Source of the DNA: an uncultured Ruminococcus sp.
GTDB taxonomy: Bacteria > Bacillota > Clostridia > Oscillospirales > Ruminococcaceae
NCBI GenBank assembly: GCA_934435205.1
Contig: CAKSAK010000009.1
Coordinates: 1-64,000 of the forward strand
DNA length: 64,000 nucleotides
Direction: 5' to 3'
The position numbers and the translations under genes are program-made. Under the pieces are notes generated by a model. The model searched no databases. It had not been told where the DNA came from and saw only the letters and a list, made by a program, of their open reading frames with translations. Each line of letters opens with the position of its first letter. Positions within the stretch are counted from its first letter, which is position 1. Shown here in pieces: positions 8,598-17,100 of this stretch.

Positions 8598-11063
8598 TTA
8601 AAGCCCGATATCGCCGTTTATGTCGGCATAGATACGAACTGTCTGATAATCTTTATTTTTATAGAACTCGCCCAGAACGTGCTTTATCATATCACGAAAA
8701 TCCGCAGTATTGCGTGTTTTCAGGATAAGCCTGTATCTGTAGCGATTATTTATCATTTCAAATGTGCAAGGTGCAGGACCTAATGCCCTAAGGGGAAAAT
8801 TCACCTTATGCCGTGAAATATACTCTTTTATAAGCTGAGTCACCCAACGTGAAGCACCTATTACCTTGCTTTCAAGGGGTGCTGAAAAGCCTATGACGCA
8901 TATATCGCAAAAAGGCGGATATGTCAGCGACTTTCTCAGGGCTATCTCCTCTTTATAGAACTCGTCATAGTTCTGCTCTGCCGCAAGGTTCAGCACATAA
9001 TGGTCAGGCACAAAGGTCTGAATGTATGCGACCCCTGGTTTATCTCCTCTGCCGCTTCTTCCTGCCACCTGAGTGAGCAATGAAAATGTTCTCTCATAGC
9101 TACGAAAATCACCTGTGAACAGTGCCTTGTCAAGAGATATGACACCCACCATTGTGACGTTCGGGAAATTAAGTCCCTTTGCTATCATTTGGGTGCCGAG
9201 CATTATGTCATACTCGCCTTTCTCAAACGCCTTGAAATTCTCTTCATAAGAATATCTTGAAGAAGTGGTGTCAGCGTCCATTCGCAGAAGCCTTGCCTGC
9301 GGGAAAAGCCTTTCAAGCTCGTCCTCCACACGCTGAGTTCCCACACCGCTTGATTTTAGCCGCTGTGAACCGCACTGTGGACAGTGCTCTATATTATCCA
9401 TGGTATATCCGCAATAGTGGCACATATACCGATCGTTTTTTTTGTGATAAGTCAGAGGTATATTGCAGTTCGGGCAAGCCACAGGCTGACGGCAATCCAT
9501 GCAAGTGATATAAGTTGTATAGCCACGTCTGTTCAGAAGCAGGATAGCCTGCTCTTTTTTCGCAAGCACTTCTGTGAGCTTATCACACATAACACGGCTG
9601 AGCAAGCTGTCATTACCCTCTGCCGCTTCCTCCTGCATATCAACTATCTCAACTGCCGGCAGGGGCGACTTTGAATATCTGTTTTTAAGCTCAAACAAAT
9701 GATATCTGCCCTTTTGAGCGTAATAAAAGCTCTCCAGCGACGGAGTTGCGGAAGCCATCAACAGCACGCAGTTATTATATCCGCACCGCTGTATGGCAAC
9801 ATCTCGTGCATGGTATCGGGGCGTTGAGTCCGATTTATATGACGGCTCGCCCTCCTCGTCCATGATGATTATTCCCACGTTGGTGACAGGAGCAAATATT
9901 GCGCTTCTTGTGCCGATAACTATTCTCGCCTCGCCACGTTTGATACGCTTGAATTCGTCAGTACGCTGTCCCAATGACAATGACGAGTGCATAACGGCTA
10001 TCTTATCCCCGAAAAGGGACTTGAATTTGCCGAGCATCTGCGGTGTGAGCGATATTTCAGGCACGAGCATGACCGCAGTTTTGCCCATATCCATAACGCT
10101 TTTTATAAGCTTTATGAACACAGACGTCTTTCCGCTTCCCGTAACGCCGTAAAGCAACGCACCTGCGGGCTTTTCGGCTTTTATAAGCCCCATTATGCCC
10201 TCGTATGCAGCTGATTGCTCTTCATTTAATATGATATCGTCAGGGTCCTGCCTTTCGCCAAGCTCGCCTATGGCATCACGCATGACCTCGTATTTATACT
10301 GCACGATAACTTTCTTATCAGCAAGCCTTTTCAGTATGCTTGACGTGCAGTTGGTCATATAGCAGACCTCTTTCACAGAGGCACAGCCGCCCTCCTCCAG
10401 AAGCTTCACCACAAGGGTCTGCTTCGGGGTAAGAGTAGTCTGTATCTCACCTGACGCATACTCATCAGAAAGTCTTACCATGCTGACATTCTCATCACCG
10501 ACTTTTCTTTTCAAAGCGTCGCTGATCTCAACATAGCCCTTATCAACAAGAGAGTCAACAGTTTTCTTTTTTCTTGCGTCATTATGCACGTCAAGAAAGC
10601 TGTCTATCTCCCTCTGACTTTTTGCACATCGAAGAAAGTCCACCACATTTTTTTCATCTTCATTCAATGTATCCTCGTCAATGTAGGTATTGACAAGGCT
10701 GTAATGCTGTGAAAAAGTGTAGGAAAAGCCTGTAGGCACAACGGATTTGTAAGCGTCATAATAGGTGCAGAAAGTGTTTTCTTTCAACCACATTATTATC
10801 CTCATCATTTCCTCGGTGACAAGGCTTTCCCCGTCCACCACGGAAATAACAGGTTTCAGCTTATCGTTATACTCGGCTTCCGTATACGTTCTCGCAACAA
10901 ACCCTACGGCTTTGCGGTTTCCTCTGCCAAAAGGCACAAGCACACGCACACCGCTTTTCACTTTCTGAGCCAGCTCCTCTGGCACACTATAGCTATACAG
11001 TGCGTCAAAGCTGTATGATGCACGGCTTATTGCAACCTTTGCCACGATAAAAACTCCACGCAC
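8598..11063 (-). CDS. priA: Primosomal protein N' (replication restart helicase)
   Basis: An 821-aa superfamily 2 helicase that reloads the replisome at stalled forks. Order: 3' DNA-binding domain, winged helix, helicase core with Walker A GVTGSGKTS, then eight zinc-ligand cysteines (CMDCRQPVACPNC and CHYCGY...CPQCG) and the C-terminal domain. The start is a GTG at 11061-11063, 9 bases after GGGGAGG; an upstream ATG at 11079-11081 lies within the ribosome-binding site itself. The Walker B box reads DEEG (residues 402-405), where the family usually has DEEH. The coaBC gene, next to priA in Bacillus, is absent here. Confidence 0.95.
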   Translation of the reverse strand: MRGVFIVAKVAISRASYSFDALYSYSVPEELAQKVKSGVRVLVPFGRGNRKAVGFVARTYTEAEYNDKLKPVISVVDGESLVTEEMMRIIMWLKENTFCTYYDAYKSVVPTGFSYTFSQHYSLVNTYIDEDTLNEDEKNVVDFLRCAKSQREIDSFLDVHNDARKKKTVDSLVDKGYVEISDALKRKVGDENVSMVRLSDEYASGEIQTTLTPKQTLVVKLLEEGGCASVKEVCYMTNCTSSILKRLADKKVIVQYKYEVMRDAIGELGERQDPDDIILNEEQSAAYEGIMGLIKAEKPAGALLYGVTGSGKTSVFIKLIKSVMDMGKTAVMLVPEISLTPQMLGKFKSLFGDKIAVMHSSLSLGQRTDEFKRIKRGEARIVIGTRSAIFAPVTNVGIIIMDEEGEPSYKSDSTPRYHARDVAIQRCGYNNCVLLMASATPSLESFYYAQKGRYHLFELKNRYSKSPLPAVEIVDMQEEAAEGNDSLLSRVMCDKLTEVLAKKEQAILLLNRRGYTTYITCMDCRQPVACPNCNIPLTYHKKNDRYMCHYCGYTMDNIEHCPQCGSQRLKSSGVGTQRVEDELERLFPQARLLRMDADTTSSRYSYEENFKAFEKGEYDIMLGTQMIAKGLNFPNVTMVGVISLDKALFTGDFRSYERTFSLLTQVAGRSGRGDKPGVAYIQTFVPDHYVLNLAAEQNYDEFYKEEIALRKSLTYPPFCDICVIGFSAPLESKVIGASRWVTQLIKEYISRHKVNFPLRALGPAPCTFEMINNRYRYRLILKTRNTADFRDMIKHVLGEFYKNKDYQTVRIYADINGDIGL

Positions 11064-11093
11064 AGCCGTACACCTCCCCATAAAAAGCCTCGA

Positions 11094-11303
11094 TTATTTT
11101 CTGAGGCTTGGATCCTCGATTATTTTGTATTCGCCATTATAAAGCTCGTCAACTGCTGTCTTTACTGGCTTTTCATCAAGCACCAGCTTGTTGTCAAAAG
11201 CGTCGCTTGTGATATCTCTTGCTCTCTTTGCAACTGCGATAACTAGAGAATAATAGCTTTCATTGTTCTTCAAAATCTGGCATACGGCCGGTCTAAGCAT
11301 CAT
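11094..11303 (-). CDS. rpoZ: RNA polymerase omega subunit
   Basis: A 69-aa protein that helps fold and assemble the beta' subunit. It has the omega-type helix YYSLVIAVAKRARDI followed by KPVKTAVDEL and a short tail. Two adjacent ATG codons (11298-11303) follow GAGGTG; I chose the first. The start overlaps the end of gmk by 11 bases, the usual gmk-rpoZ coupling. Six further in-frame codons upstream lie within gmk and are not needed. Confidence 0.92.
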   Translation of the reverse strand: MMLRPAVCQILKNNESYYSLVIAVAKRARDITSDAFDNKLVLDEKPVKTAVDELYNGEYKIIEDPSLRK

Positions 11304-11937
11304 AATTAAGCACCTCGTCAATTAATTTCTTTGTATCATCATTTTCTGATCTGAATTTATCCGCCTTGCCGTCCTCGGCTTTCACGGAGTTCATAACTGT
11401 AACAAAATCTTCCACAGCGTCCTCTAACCCGTCGTTCATTATCACATAATCGTAACCGCCAGCCTTGCCGATCTCACCGGCAGCCTGACTTACACGGTCA
11501 GCGATAACATCGTCAGACTCAGTTCCACGCTTTCTAAGTCGCCTGTCTATCTCTTTCACGGACGGCGGAAGTATAAACATCAGCACAGCCTCAGGAAAGG
11601 CTTTCTTCACCTGAAAAGCACCGTTAGTTTCAATTTCAAGTATAACATCTCTGCCCTGCTCGAGATTATCAAGAACAGGTTTCTTTGGCGTTCCGTAATA
11701 ATGACCAACATAGCCTGCGTGTTCAAGAAATTCGCCGCCGTCTATCATTTCCTTAAAGCTGTCATCGCTTATAAAATGATAGTGTACACCGTCCTTTTCT
11801 CCCTCTCTGGGCTTTCTTGTGGTGCAGGATATAGAATAGAACACATCTCTGTTTTTAAAGACCTCTGCAAGTATTGTTCCCTTGCCGCAGCCTGAGGGAG
11901 CTGATATAACAAACAGCTTTGCATTGTTCTTATACAT
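11293..11937 (-). CDS. gmk: Guanylate kinase
   Basis: A 214-aa enzyme that phosphorylates GMP to GDP with ATP. It has the P-loop SAPSGCGKGTIL, the GMP-binding stretch SISCTTRKPREGEKDGVHYHF, and the lid region RLRKRGTESDDVI. The start is the ATG at 11935-11937 (MYKNNAKLF), 9 bases after GGAGG; another ATG two codons upstream is too close to that site. It overlaps the end of remA by 8 bases. Order remA-gmk-rpoZ is the same as in Bacillus. Confidence 0.96.
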   Translation of the reverse strand: MYKNNAKLFVISAPSGCGKGTILAEVFKNRDVFYSISCTTRKPREGEKDGVHYHFISDDSFKEMIDGGEFLEHAGYVGHYYGTPKKPVLDNLEQGRDVILEIETNGAFQVKKAFPEAVLMFILPPSVKEIDRRLRKRGTESDDVIADRVSQAAGEIGKAGGYDYVIMNDGLEDAVEDFVTVMNSVKAEDGKADKFRSENDDTKKLIDEVLNYDA

Positions 11938-12187
11938 TGTCATCGTCCTCCTCGTCAACAGCGGCACGTCCGCCTACAGTTTCAGGCGCAACTGCCGACA
12001 GCACCACATGGTCGCTGTCCATAATAAGCACCGCTCTTGTTCTTCTGCCGTAGGTGGCGTCTATAAGAGTGCCCTTGTCCTTAGCCTCCTGAATGATACG
12101 CTTTATAGGCGCAGACTCTGGCGAAACTATGGCAATGACCCTTGCGGAGGACACCATATTTCCAAAACCGATATTAATAAGCTGCAT
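11930..12187 (-). CDS. remA: RemA-family DNA-binding regulator (DUF370)
   Basis: An 85-aa protein of the RemA/YlzA family. In Bacillus, RemA forms ring-like oligomers that bind DNA and activate biofilm matrix and osmoprotection genes. Family features seen: MQLINIGFGNMVSSARVIAI, then SAPIKRIIQEAKDKGTLIDATYGRRTRAV, ending in an acidic tail (DEEDDD). Between yicC and gmk, as in Bacillus. A GGCGGTG ribosome-binding site precedes the ATG. Confidence 0.94.
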   Translation of the reverse strand: MQLINIGFGNMVSSARVIAIVSPESAPIKRIIQEAKDKGTLIDATYGRRTRAVLIMDSDHVVLSAVAPETVGGRAAVDEEDDDNV

Positions 12188-12201
12188 ATCTCACACCGCC
12201 G

Positions 12202-13080
12202 TTATTCGATATTCTGTATCTGCTCTCTGATCTTTTCGATCTCAGCCTTAAGATCCACCACCATTTTAGTGATAGTGAGGTCGTTAGCCTTTGAGCCGAT
12301 AGTATTCACCTCACGGTTAAGCTCCTGCACAAGGAAGTCAAGCTTTCTTCCCACAGGCTCGTCCGACTTGATAAGCTCTCTGAACTGTGAGATATGGCTT
12401 CTGAGCCTTACTGTTTCCTCGTCTATTGCCACCTTGTCGGCGAAAATAGCCACTTCTGTAAGTATCCTCTGCTCGTCTATGTCCTTATCACCGAGAGTTT
12501 CCTTTATCTTTGCATAAAGTCTTTCTCTGTAGCTTTCAGTAACGTTAGGTGACTGATCTTCTATCTTGCCCACAGTTTCCTCGATATAATCAAGTCTGCC
12601 GCTGATATCGTCATACATCTTAACGCCTTCAGTTTCACGCATCTGAACAAATCTGTCCAACGCCACCTGAGCCACGTCCTTTACCTCGTTCCAGATCACT
12701 TCTTCGTCGTCTGTTTTCTTCACAACTGTGAACACATCAGGAAGCTTCATGATATGTGACAGTGTGATATCGTCATCAAGGTCAAGCTCGTCAGCCGCAC
12801 CTCTCAGTGCGTCAAGATAGCCCTTTGCAACAGCCTTGTTAAGCTCTATCTCAGCGTCAGTACCCTCCTGATTATAGATAGAAACGGAAGCCTCTACCTT
12901 ACCACGGGAGATACCGCTTTTAAGAAAGCCTTTCAGCTTTTCATCAAGATAGCCGTAGGCTCTTGGAGTTCTTGAAGTAAATTCATAATATCTGTGGTTT
13001 ACAGAGCGTATCTCAACGATTATCTCTCTGCCGTTTGCCACGATATGCTCTCTGCCGAAACCGGTCATGCTTTTTATCAT
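12202..13080 (-). CDS. yicC: YicC/YloC family endoribonuclease
   Basis: A 292-aa protein starting MIKSMTGFGRE, the family signature, with the DUF1732 C-terminal region (AIDEETVRLRSHISQFREL, GRKLDFLVQELNREVNTIGSK). E. coli YicC is reported to be an endoribonuclease affecting RyhB; the function here is inferred from family membership. It is the first gene of the long minus-strand block and lies about 70 bases downstream of a recognisable housekeeping promoter. Confidence 0.93.
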   Translation of the reverse strand: MIKSMTGFGREHIVANGREIIVEIRSVNHRYYEFTSRTPRAYGYLDEKLKGFLKSGISRGKVEASVSIYNQEGTDAEIELNKAVAKGYLDALRGAADELDLDDDITLSHIMKLPDVFTVVKKTDDEEVIWNEVKDVAQVALDRFVQMRETEGVKMYDDISGRLDYIEETVGKIEDQSPNVTESYRERLYAKIKETLGDKDIDEQRILTEVAIFADKVAIDEETVRLRSHISQFRELIKSDEPVGRKLDFLVQELNREVNTIGSKANDLTITKMVVDLKAEIEKIREQIQNIE

Positions 13081-13151
13081 AGCATACCCGTCCTTTCATA
13101 TAATAATATTTATGTTATCCGCTTGGTACTTAACATAGTACATCAAATTAT

Positions 13152-13180
13152 ATTATAACATCAAGCTCCGTAAATAGCAA
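13152..13180 (-). promoter_or_regulatory. Sigma-A-type promoter for the yicC-spoVM block
   Basis: On the minus strand TTGCTA (13175-13180), a 17-base spacer and a perfect TATAAT (13152-13157). The gap 13081-13220 holds nothing else I can identify. This is the only clear promoter found for the 13-kb block. Confidence 0.65.
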
Positions 13181-13220
13181 TAGTTTTTCACATTTATTTA
13201 AAATTATATTTACTTAAAAT

Positions 13221-13868
13221 TTATATATTCTGAAATATGTCCAACAGTGACGAGCCGATATAGATATGAGGGTATTTCTCAAAATCCTCTTTAGTGGTAG
13301 AGCCGGTTGTTACTCCTGCAAAATCCACCCCTGAATTGAGTGCGGTTTCAGCGTCGATGTAGCTGTCGCCTATATAAAGCACGTCTGACTTATCCGCACC
13401 GAAACGCTCTATTATCAGGTCAAGTCCCTGCGGGTCAGGCTTTGCCCTTGTTACGTCCTCTCCGCCAACTATGATATCCACAGGGAACGAGCCTGCCTGC
13501 TCATTGAAAGTATTGACAATTCTATAGCGATATTTCGTGGAAACTATGCCGACTTTCACGCCTGCGTTCTGCAATGTCTGCAAGATAGCGATAGTATCGT
13601 CATAAAAATATGTTTTCTTCACCATTACCTCGTCTGCCTTTTTTACATACGCCTTGCGCATATCCTCACGCTGAGGATTGTCAGGCATATCTGTCAGCAG
13701 GTCGAAAGCATCAACAAGCGTCATGCCTATGGTGTTGTAGATAGCCCTGTCGTCCTTTGGCGGATAGCCGAACTCTTTCAAAACGTGCTTGAAGCACTCC
13801 AGAATGCCCTCGGAAGAGTCTGCAAGAGTAAGGTCAAAATCGAAAACAAAATATCTGTATTTGCTCAT
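13221..13868 (-). CDS. HAD-superfamily hydrolase, phosphoglycolate phosphatase-like
   Basis: A 215-aa protein with the HAD motif I DxDxT (VFDFDLTLADS), a helical cap of subclass I, motif II in GIVSTKYRYR, Lys in RAKPDP and motif IV GDSYIDAETA. It probably dephosphorylates a small phosphorylated metabolite such as phosphoglycolate or a nucleotide; the substrate cannot be told from sequence. The start is the ATG at 13866-13868 (MSKYRYFVF), 7 bases after AAGGAG. It lies 53 bases after glmS with a small hairpin between them and is probably read from the same transcript. Confidence 0.85.
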   Translation of the reverse strand: MSKYRYFVFDFDLTLADSSEGILECFKHVLKEFGYPPKDDRAIYNTIGMTLVDAFDLLTDMPDNPQREDMRKAYVKKADEVMVKKTYFYDDTIAILQTLQNAGVKVGIVSTKYRYRIVNTFNEQAGSFPVDIIVGGEDVTRAKPDPQGLDLIIERFGADKSDVLYIGDSYIDAETALNSGVDFAGVTTGSTTKEDFEKYPHIYIGSSLLDIFQNI

Positions 13869-13891
13869 AATAAACTCCTTTTCAAACAGCA

Positions 13892-13916
13892 AGGGCAACC
13901 CTTTGCGGATTGCCCT
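13892..13916 (-). repeat. Small hairpin between glmS and the HAD gene
   Basis: On the minus strand AGGGCAA and TTGCCCT flank an 11-base loop (TCCGCAAAGGG), 5 bases after the glmS stop. There is no good T-run, so it is a weak terminator at best. Its sequence AGGGCAATCCGCAAAGG closely resembles one arm of the inverted repeat ahead of ligA (53141-53159). Confidence 0.5.
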
Positions 13917-13921
13917 GTATT

Positions 13922-15742
13922 TTATTCAACTGTAACTGATTTTGCAAGGTTTCTCGGCTTGTCAACGTCATTACCTCTGAGAACTGAGGTATAGTAAGCA
14001 ATAAGCTGCAAAGGAACCACTGTCAGCATAGGCATGAGCAGATCGTCTATTGTCGGCAGACCGATCTTATAATCAGCCACCTCATCGTCAACGTTGATAT
14101 ATCCGTGAGTAACAAGGACAACGTATGCTCCTCTTGCCTTGACCTCCTTAACGTTGCTTATGGTCTTGTCAAGAAGCTCTCTTTGTGTTGCAACTGCGAT
14201 AACAGGCATATTGTTCGTTACCAGCGAGATAGTGCCATGCTTAAGCTCGCCTGCGGCATATGACTCAGAGTGGATATATGATATCTCCTTAAGCTTCAGT
14301 GAGCCTTCCATAGAAAGCGCATAGTCAAGACCTCTGCCGATATAAAGAAGATTTTCCTTGTTTACAAGCTGTGAAGCAACATACTGACAATTATCAGGAG
14401 TTTTCAGAACGACTTCAAGCATATTAGGAACATTCTGAAGCTCTGCTGTAAGTCTCATGCACTCCTCTTTTGAGATTGCACCATGAGCGTATGCTATAGC
14501 AAAGCTCAGTAGATAGAATACAGAAAGCTGAACGATATATGCCTTTGTGGAAGCTACAGATATCTCAGGGCCTGCATGAGTGTAAAGCACCATGTCAGAC
14601 TCTCTTGCAATAGACGAGCCTTTTACGTTTACGATAGAAAGTGTTTCAGCACCCCTCTCCTTAGCCATTCTAAGGGCTGCGAGAGTATCGGCTGTTTCTC
14701 CTGACTGTGAAACAAGAATAACAAGGTCGCCCTTTGCAATGATAGGATCTCTGTATCTGAACTCAGAAGCCATATCTACTGTAACAGGTATCCTGCCAAT
14801 CTTTTCAAGAACATACTTTCCAACAAGACCTGCGTGCATAGCAGTACCGCAGGCAACAACAAAGATGTTATTATAGCCCTTGAGCCTGTCATATGTAAGA
14901 CCACATTCTTCAAGGTTTGGCATACCGTCAACTATTCTTGGTGTGATAGTTGTCTTTATAGCTGTTGGCTGTTCGTGAATCTCTTTGAGCATAAAGTGAG
15001 CATATCCGCCCTTTTCTGCGGCTTCCATATCAAAGTCAGCAACGAGCATCTCTTTCTCAACAGGTATTCCGTGAACGTCAAAGAACTCCACCTTGCCATC
15101 GTCAAGAACAGCTATCTCATTCTCGTCAAGAAGATAGTAATTCTTCGTATATTTCAGTATTGCAGGCACATCAGAAGCTATAAAAGCTTCGTCCTCGCCA
15201 ACTGCTACGATAAGAGGAGAATCCTTTCTTACTGCATATATTCTTCTTGGAAAATCCTTGAATATGATACCCAGAGCATATGAACCCTCTATCTCAGCAA
15301 GAACCTTCTGTATTGTCGCCATAGGGTCGCCCTCATAATAATAATCAAGAAGCTTTGCAACTGTTTCTGTATCTGTCTGAGATTCAAAGACATATCCCTT
15401 TTTCAGCAGAAAATCCTTGATAGTTCTATAGTTTTCAATGATACCGTTATGAACGATAGAAATATTCGCATTTCCGTGAGGGTGTGAATTTATATCAGAT
15501 GGCTCGCCGTGTGTAGCCCAGCGTGTGTGACCTATACCGCAAGTACCGTTAAGCCAACCCTCTCTTTTAAGCTTTTCTTCAAGGTCAGCAAGTCTGCCCT
15601 TTGTCTTTTTTGTCTTGATAGCATCATTCTCAAAAACGGCTATTCCTGCTGAGTCATAGCCTCTGTATTCAAGCTTTGACAGTGAGTCAAGCAGCACCTT
15701 TGTACAATCCTTTTTTCCCACATAGCCTACTATTCCGCACAT
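13922..15742 (-). CDS. glmS: Glutamine-fructose-6-phosphate aminotransferase (isomerizing)
   Basis: A 606-aa enzyme making glucosamine-6-phosphate for peptidoglycan. The N-terminal type II glutamine amidotransferase begins MCGIVGYVG, with Cys2 as the nucleophile, and has GHTRWATHG and SHPHGN. Two SIS sugar-isomerase domains follow (VSQSGETADT), and the end PRNLAKSVTVE carries the conserved C-terminal active-site tail. Length is standard. It has its own promoter, in a 235-base intergenic region shared with the divergent HD gene. No glmS ribozyme core is visible there. Confidence 0.97.
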   Translation of the reverse strand: MCGIVGYVGKKDCTKVLLDSLSKLEYRGYDSAGIAVFENDAIKTKKTKGRLADLEEKLKREGWLNGTCGIGHTRWATHGEPSDINSHPHGNANISIVHNGIIENYRTIKDFLLKKGYVFESQTDTETVAKLLDYYYEGDPMATIQKVLAEIEGSYALGIIFKDFPRRIYAVRKDSPLIVAVGEDEAFIASDVPAILKYTKNYYLLDENEIAVLDDGKVEFFDVHGIPVEKEMLVADFDMEAAEKGGYAHFMLKEIHEQPTAIKTTITPRIVDGMPNLEECGLTYDRLKGYNNIFVVACGTAMHAGLVGKYVLEKIGRIPVTVDMASEFRYRDPIIAKGDLVILVSQSGETADTLAALRMAKERGAETLSIVNVKGSSIARESDMVLYTHAGPEISVASTKAYIVQLSVFYLLSFAIAYAHGAISKEECMRLTAELQNVPNMLEVVLKTPDNCQYVASQLVNKENLLYIGRGLDYALSMEGSLKLKEISYIHSESYAAGELKHGTISLVTNNMPVIAVATQRELLDKTISNVKEVKARGAYVVLVTHGYINVDDEVADYKIGLPTIDDLLMPMLTVVPLQLIAYYTSVLRGNDVDKPRNLAKSVTVE

Positions 15743-15828
15743 GTATAAGCAACTCCTTTCATTCTCATTTGTTAAAAATCATTAAATTTCTTATATTTTT
15801 CCAAACCATACCCACATAAATATAATAT

Positions 15829-15857
15829 ATCATAGCATATTTTGCATGAAAAAGCAA
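15829..15857 (-). promoter_or_regulatory. Sigma-A-type promoter for glmS
   Basis: On the minus strand TTGCTT (15852-15857), 17-base spacer, TATGAT (15829-15834). The start site would lie about 80 bases before the glmS ATG, too short a leader for the roughly 150-base glmS ribozyme. Confidence 0.65.
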
Positions 15858-15909
15858 TAGCAAATGCAAAAATTAGCGAAAAGTACTGTTAATCTTACAA
15901 AAAATATGT

Positions 15910-15915
15910 TATAAT
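15910..15915 (+). promoter_or_regulatory. Probable -10 element for the HD-domain gene
   Basis: TATAAT at 15910-15915, 62 bases before the ATG of the HD protein. No convincing -35 lies upstream (GTTAAT at 16-base spacing is the nearest), so the promoter is weak or needs an activator. It diverges from the glmS promoter. Confidence 0.4.
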
Positions 15916-15977
15916 CAGTTTGGCAAAACTAAAACATTAAGCTTATCATAATATAATATTTTTACAGGAGGTCAACT

Positions 15978-16577
15978 ATGTCAAAGGTAACAGAACTTAA
16001 AGACAAATTCGTTGAGATCTACACGGAAAACATAAAGCGCCCGGGTTCGGAAAAGCTGCTCAATTATCTGCTTTCAGAAAGCAGCGACTTCTTTGTTGCG
16101 CCTGCTTCTACAAGATACCACGGAGCATACGAGGGTGGCTTGTGCGAACACAGCATACACGTTTATGAGTGTCTGAAAAGCTATCTGGAGCGTGAGCGTG
16201 TAAAGGAAGATTACAACATGGAATACTCTGACGAGAGCATTGCTATCGTTTCACTGCTTCATGACATCTGCAAGGTAAATCTTTACAGAGTGAGCTACCG
16301 CAACGCCAAGAACGAACAGGGTGTGTGGGAGAAAGTCCCATACTATGAATTTCACGAAACACTGCCATATGGTCACGGCGAAAAGTCTGTTTACATAGTC
16401 AGCAGCTATATGCGACTGACCCGTGAGGAAGCCATGGCTATACGCTGGCACATGGGCTTTTCAGGGGAAGAAAACAAGAACAATATCGGTCTTGCCCTTG
16501 AAATGTATCCTCTCGCACTGGCGACCCACATTGCAGATATGGAGTCTACCTTCTATATAGAAGGTGGCAAGGCGTGA
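15978..16577 (+). CDS. HD-domain phosphohydrolase-like protein
   Basis: A 199-aa cytosolic protein. The HD signature is clear: GGLCEHSIHVYECL supplies an early His and LLHDICKVNLY the His-Asp pair, with later His in YGHGEKS and IRWHMGF as further metal ligands. This pattern resembles the HD part of the YhaM-type 3'-5' exoribonuclease, but the N-terminal OB domain of YhaM is absent. The substrate is unknown. ACAGGAGGTCAACT precedes the ATG. The stop codon overlaps the GTG start of the next gene by 4 bases. Confidence 0.8.
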   Translation: MSKVTELKDKFVEIYTENIKRPGSEKLLNYLLSESSDFFVAPASTRYHGAYEGGLCEHSIHVYECLKSYLERERVKEDYNMEYSDESIAIVSLLHDICKVNLYRVSYRNAKNEQGVWEKVPYYEFHETLPYGHGEKSVYIVSSYMRLTREEAMAIRWHMGFSGEENKNNIGLALEMYPLALATHIADMESTFYIEGGKA

Positions 16578-17020
16578 GGATACTTATTGACGCTGACGGC
16601 TGTCCTGTTACGAATATCGCAGTTTCTATAAGCAAAAGCCATGGGCTTGAATGTATCATAGTTTGCGACAGCTCGCATATTTTCAGCTCTGACTATGCGC
16701 AGGTGATAACTGTTGACAAGGGTGCAGACAGTGCAGACATGAAGCTTGTGAACATCGCTCAAAAGGGCGATATCGCTGTGACGCAGGATTATGGGCTTGC
16801 GGCAATGTGTCTTGCAAGAAACGTCCTTGCTCTGGATCAGAACGGCAGGATATATGACAGCTCCAACATTGACGCACTTCTCCTATCAAGGCATACTGCA
16901 AAGAAGATACGCAGAAGCGGTGGCAGGCTCAAAGGTCCGCCAAAGCGCACCAAACAGCAGGACGAGGATTTCAGGGTGGCTCTTACCAAACTAATCGAAG
17001 ATAATATTAACTTTATGTAA
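16574..17020 (+). CDS. YaiI/YqxD family protein (DUF188)
   Basis: A 148-aa protein starting from a GTG within the overlap GTGA. It carries the family signature DADGCPV at the N-terminus, TVDKGADSADMKLV, and a Gly-Asp pair followed by TQDYGLA. The arrangement of acidic residues is reminiscent of PIN-type nucleases, but the function of DUF188 is not established. The C-terminal RRSGGRLKGPPKRT stretch is conserved in the family. Translationally coupled to the HD protein. Confidence 0.85.
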   Translation: MRILIDADGCPVTNIAVSISKSHGLECIIVCDSSHIFSSDYAQVITVDKGADSADMKLVNIAQKGDIAVTQDYGLAAMCLARNVLALDQNGRIYDSSNIDALLLSRHTAKKIRRSGGRLKGPPKRTKQQDEDFRVALTKLIEDNINFM

Positions 17021-17100
17021 AATATGCACAAAATATATAGAATTTCATAGAAAATTGTGTTACAATCAAACTATAGTTTTATAGAAAAGAGGTTTTCACA

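Noticed and set aside
15743..15977. glmS ribozyme upstream of glmS
   Set aside because: Common in Firmicutes, but no conserved ribozyme core is visible, and the mapped-looking promoter leaves only about 80 bases of leader.
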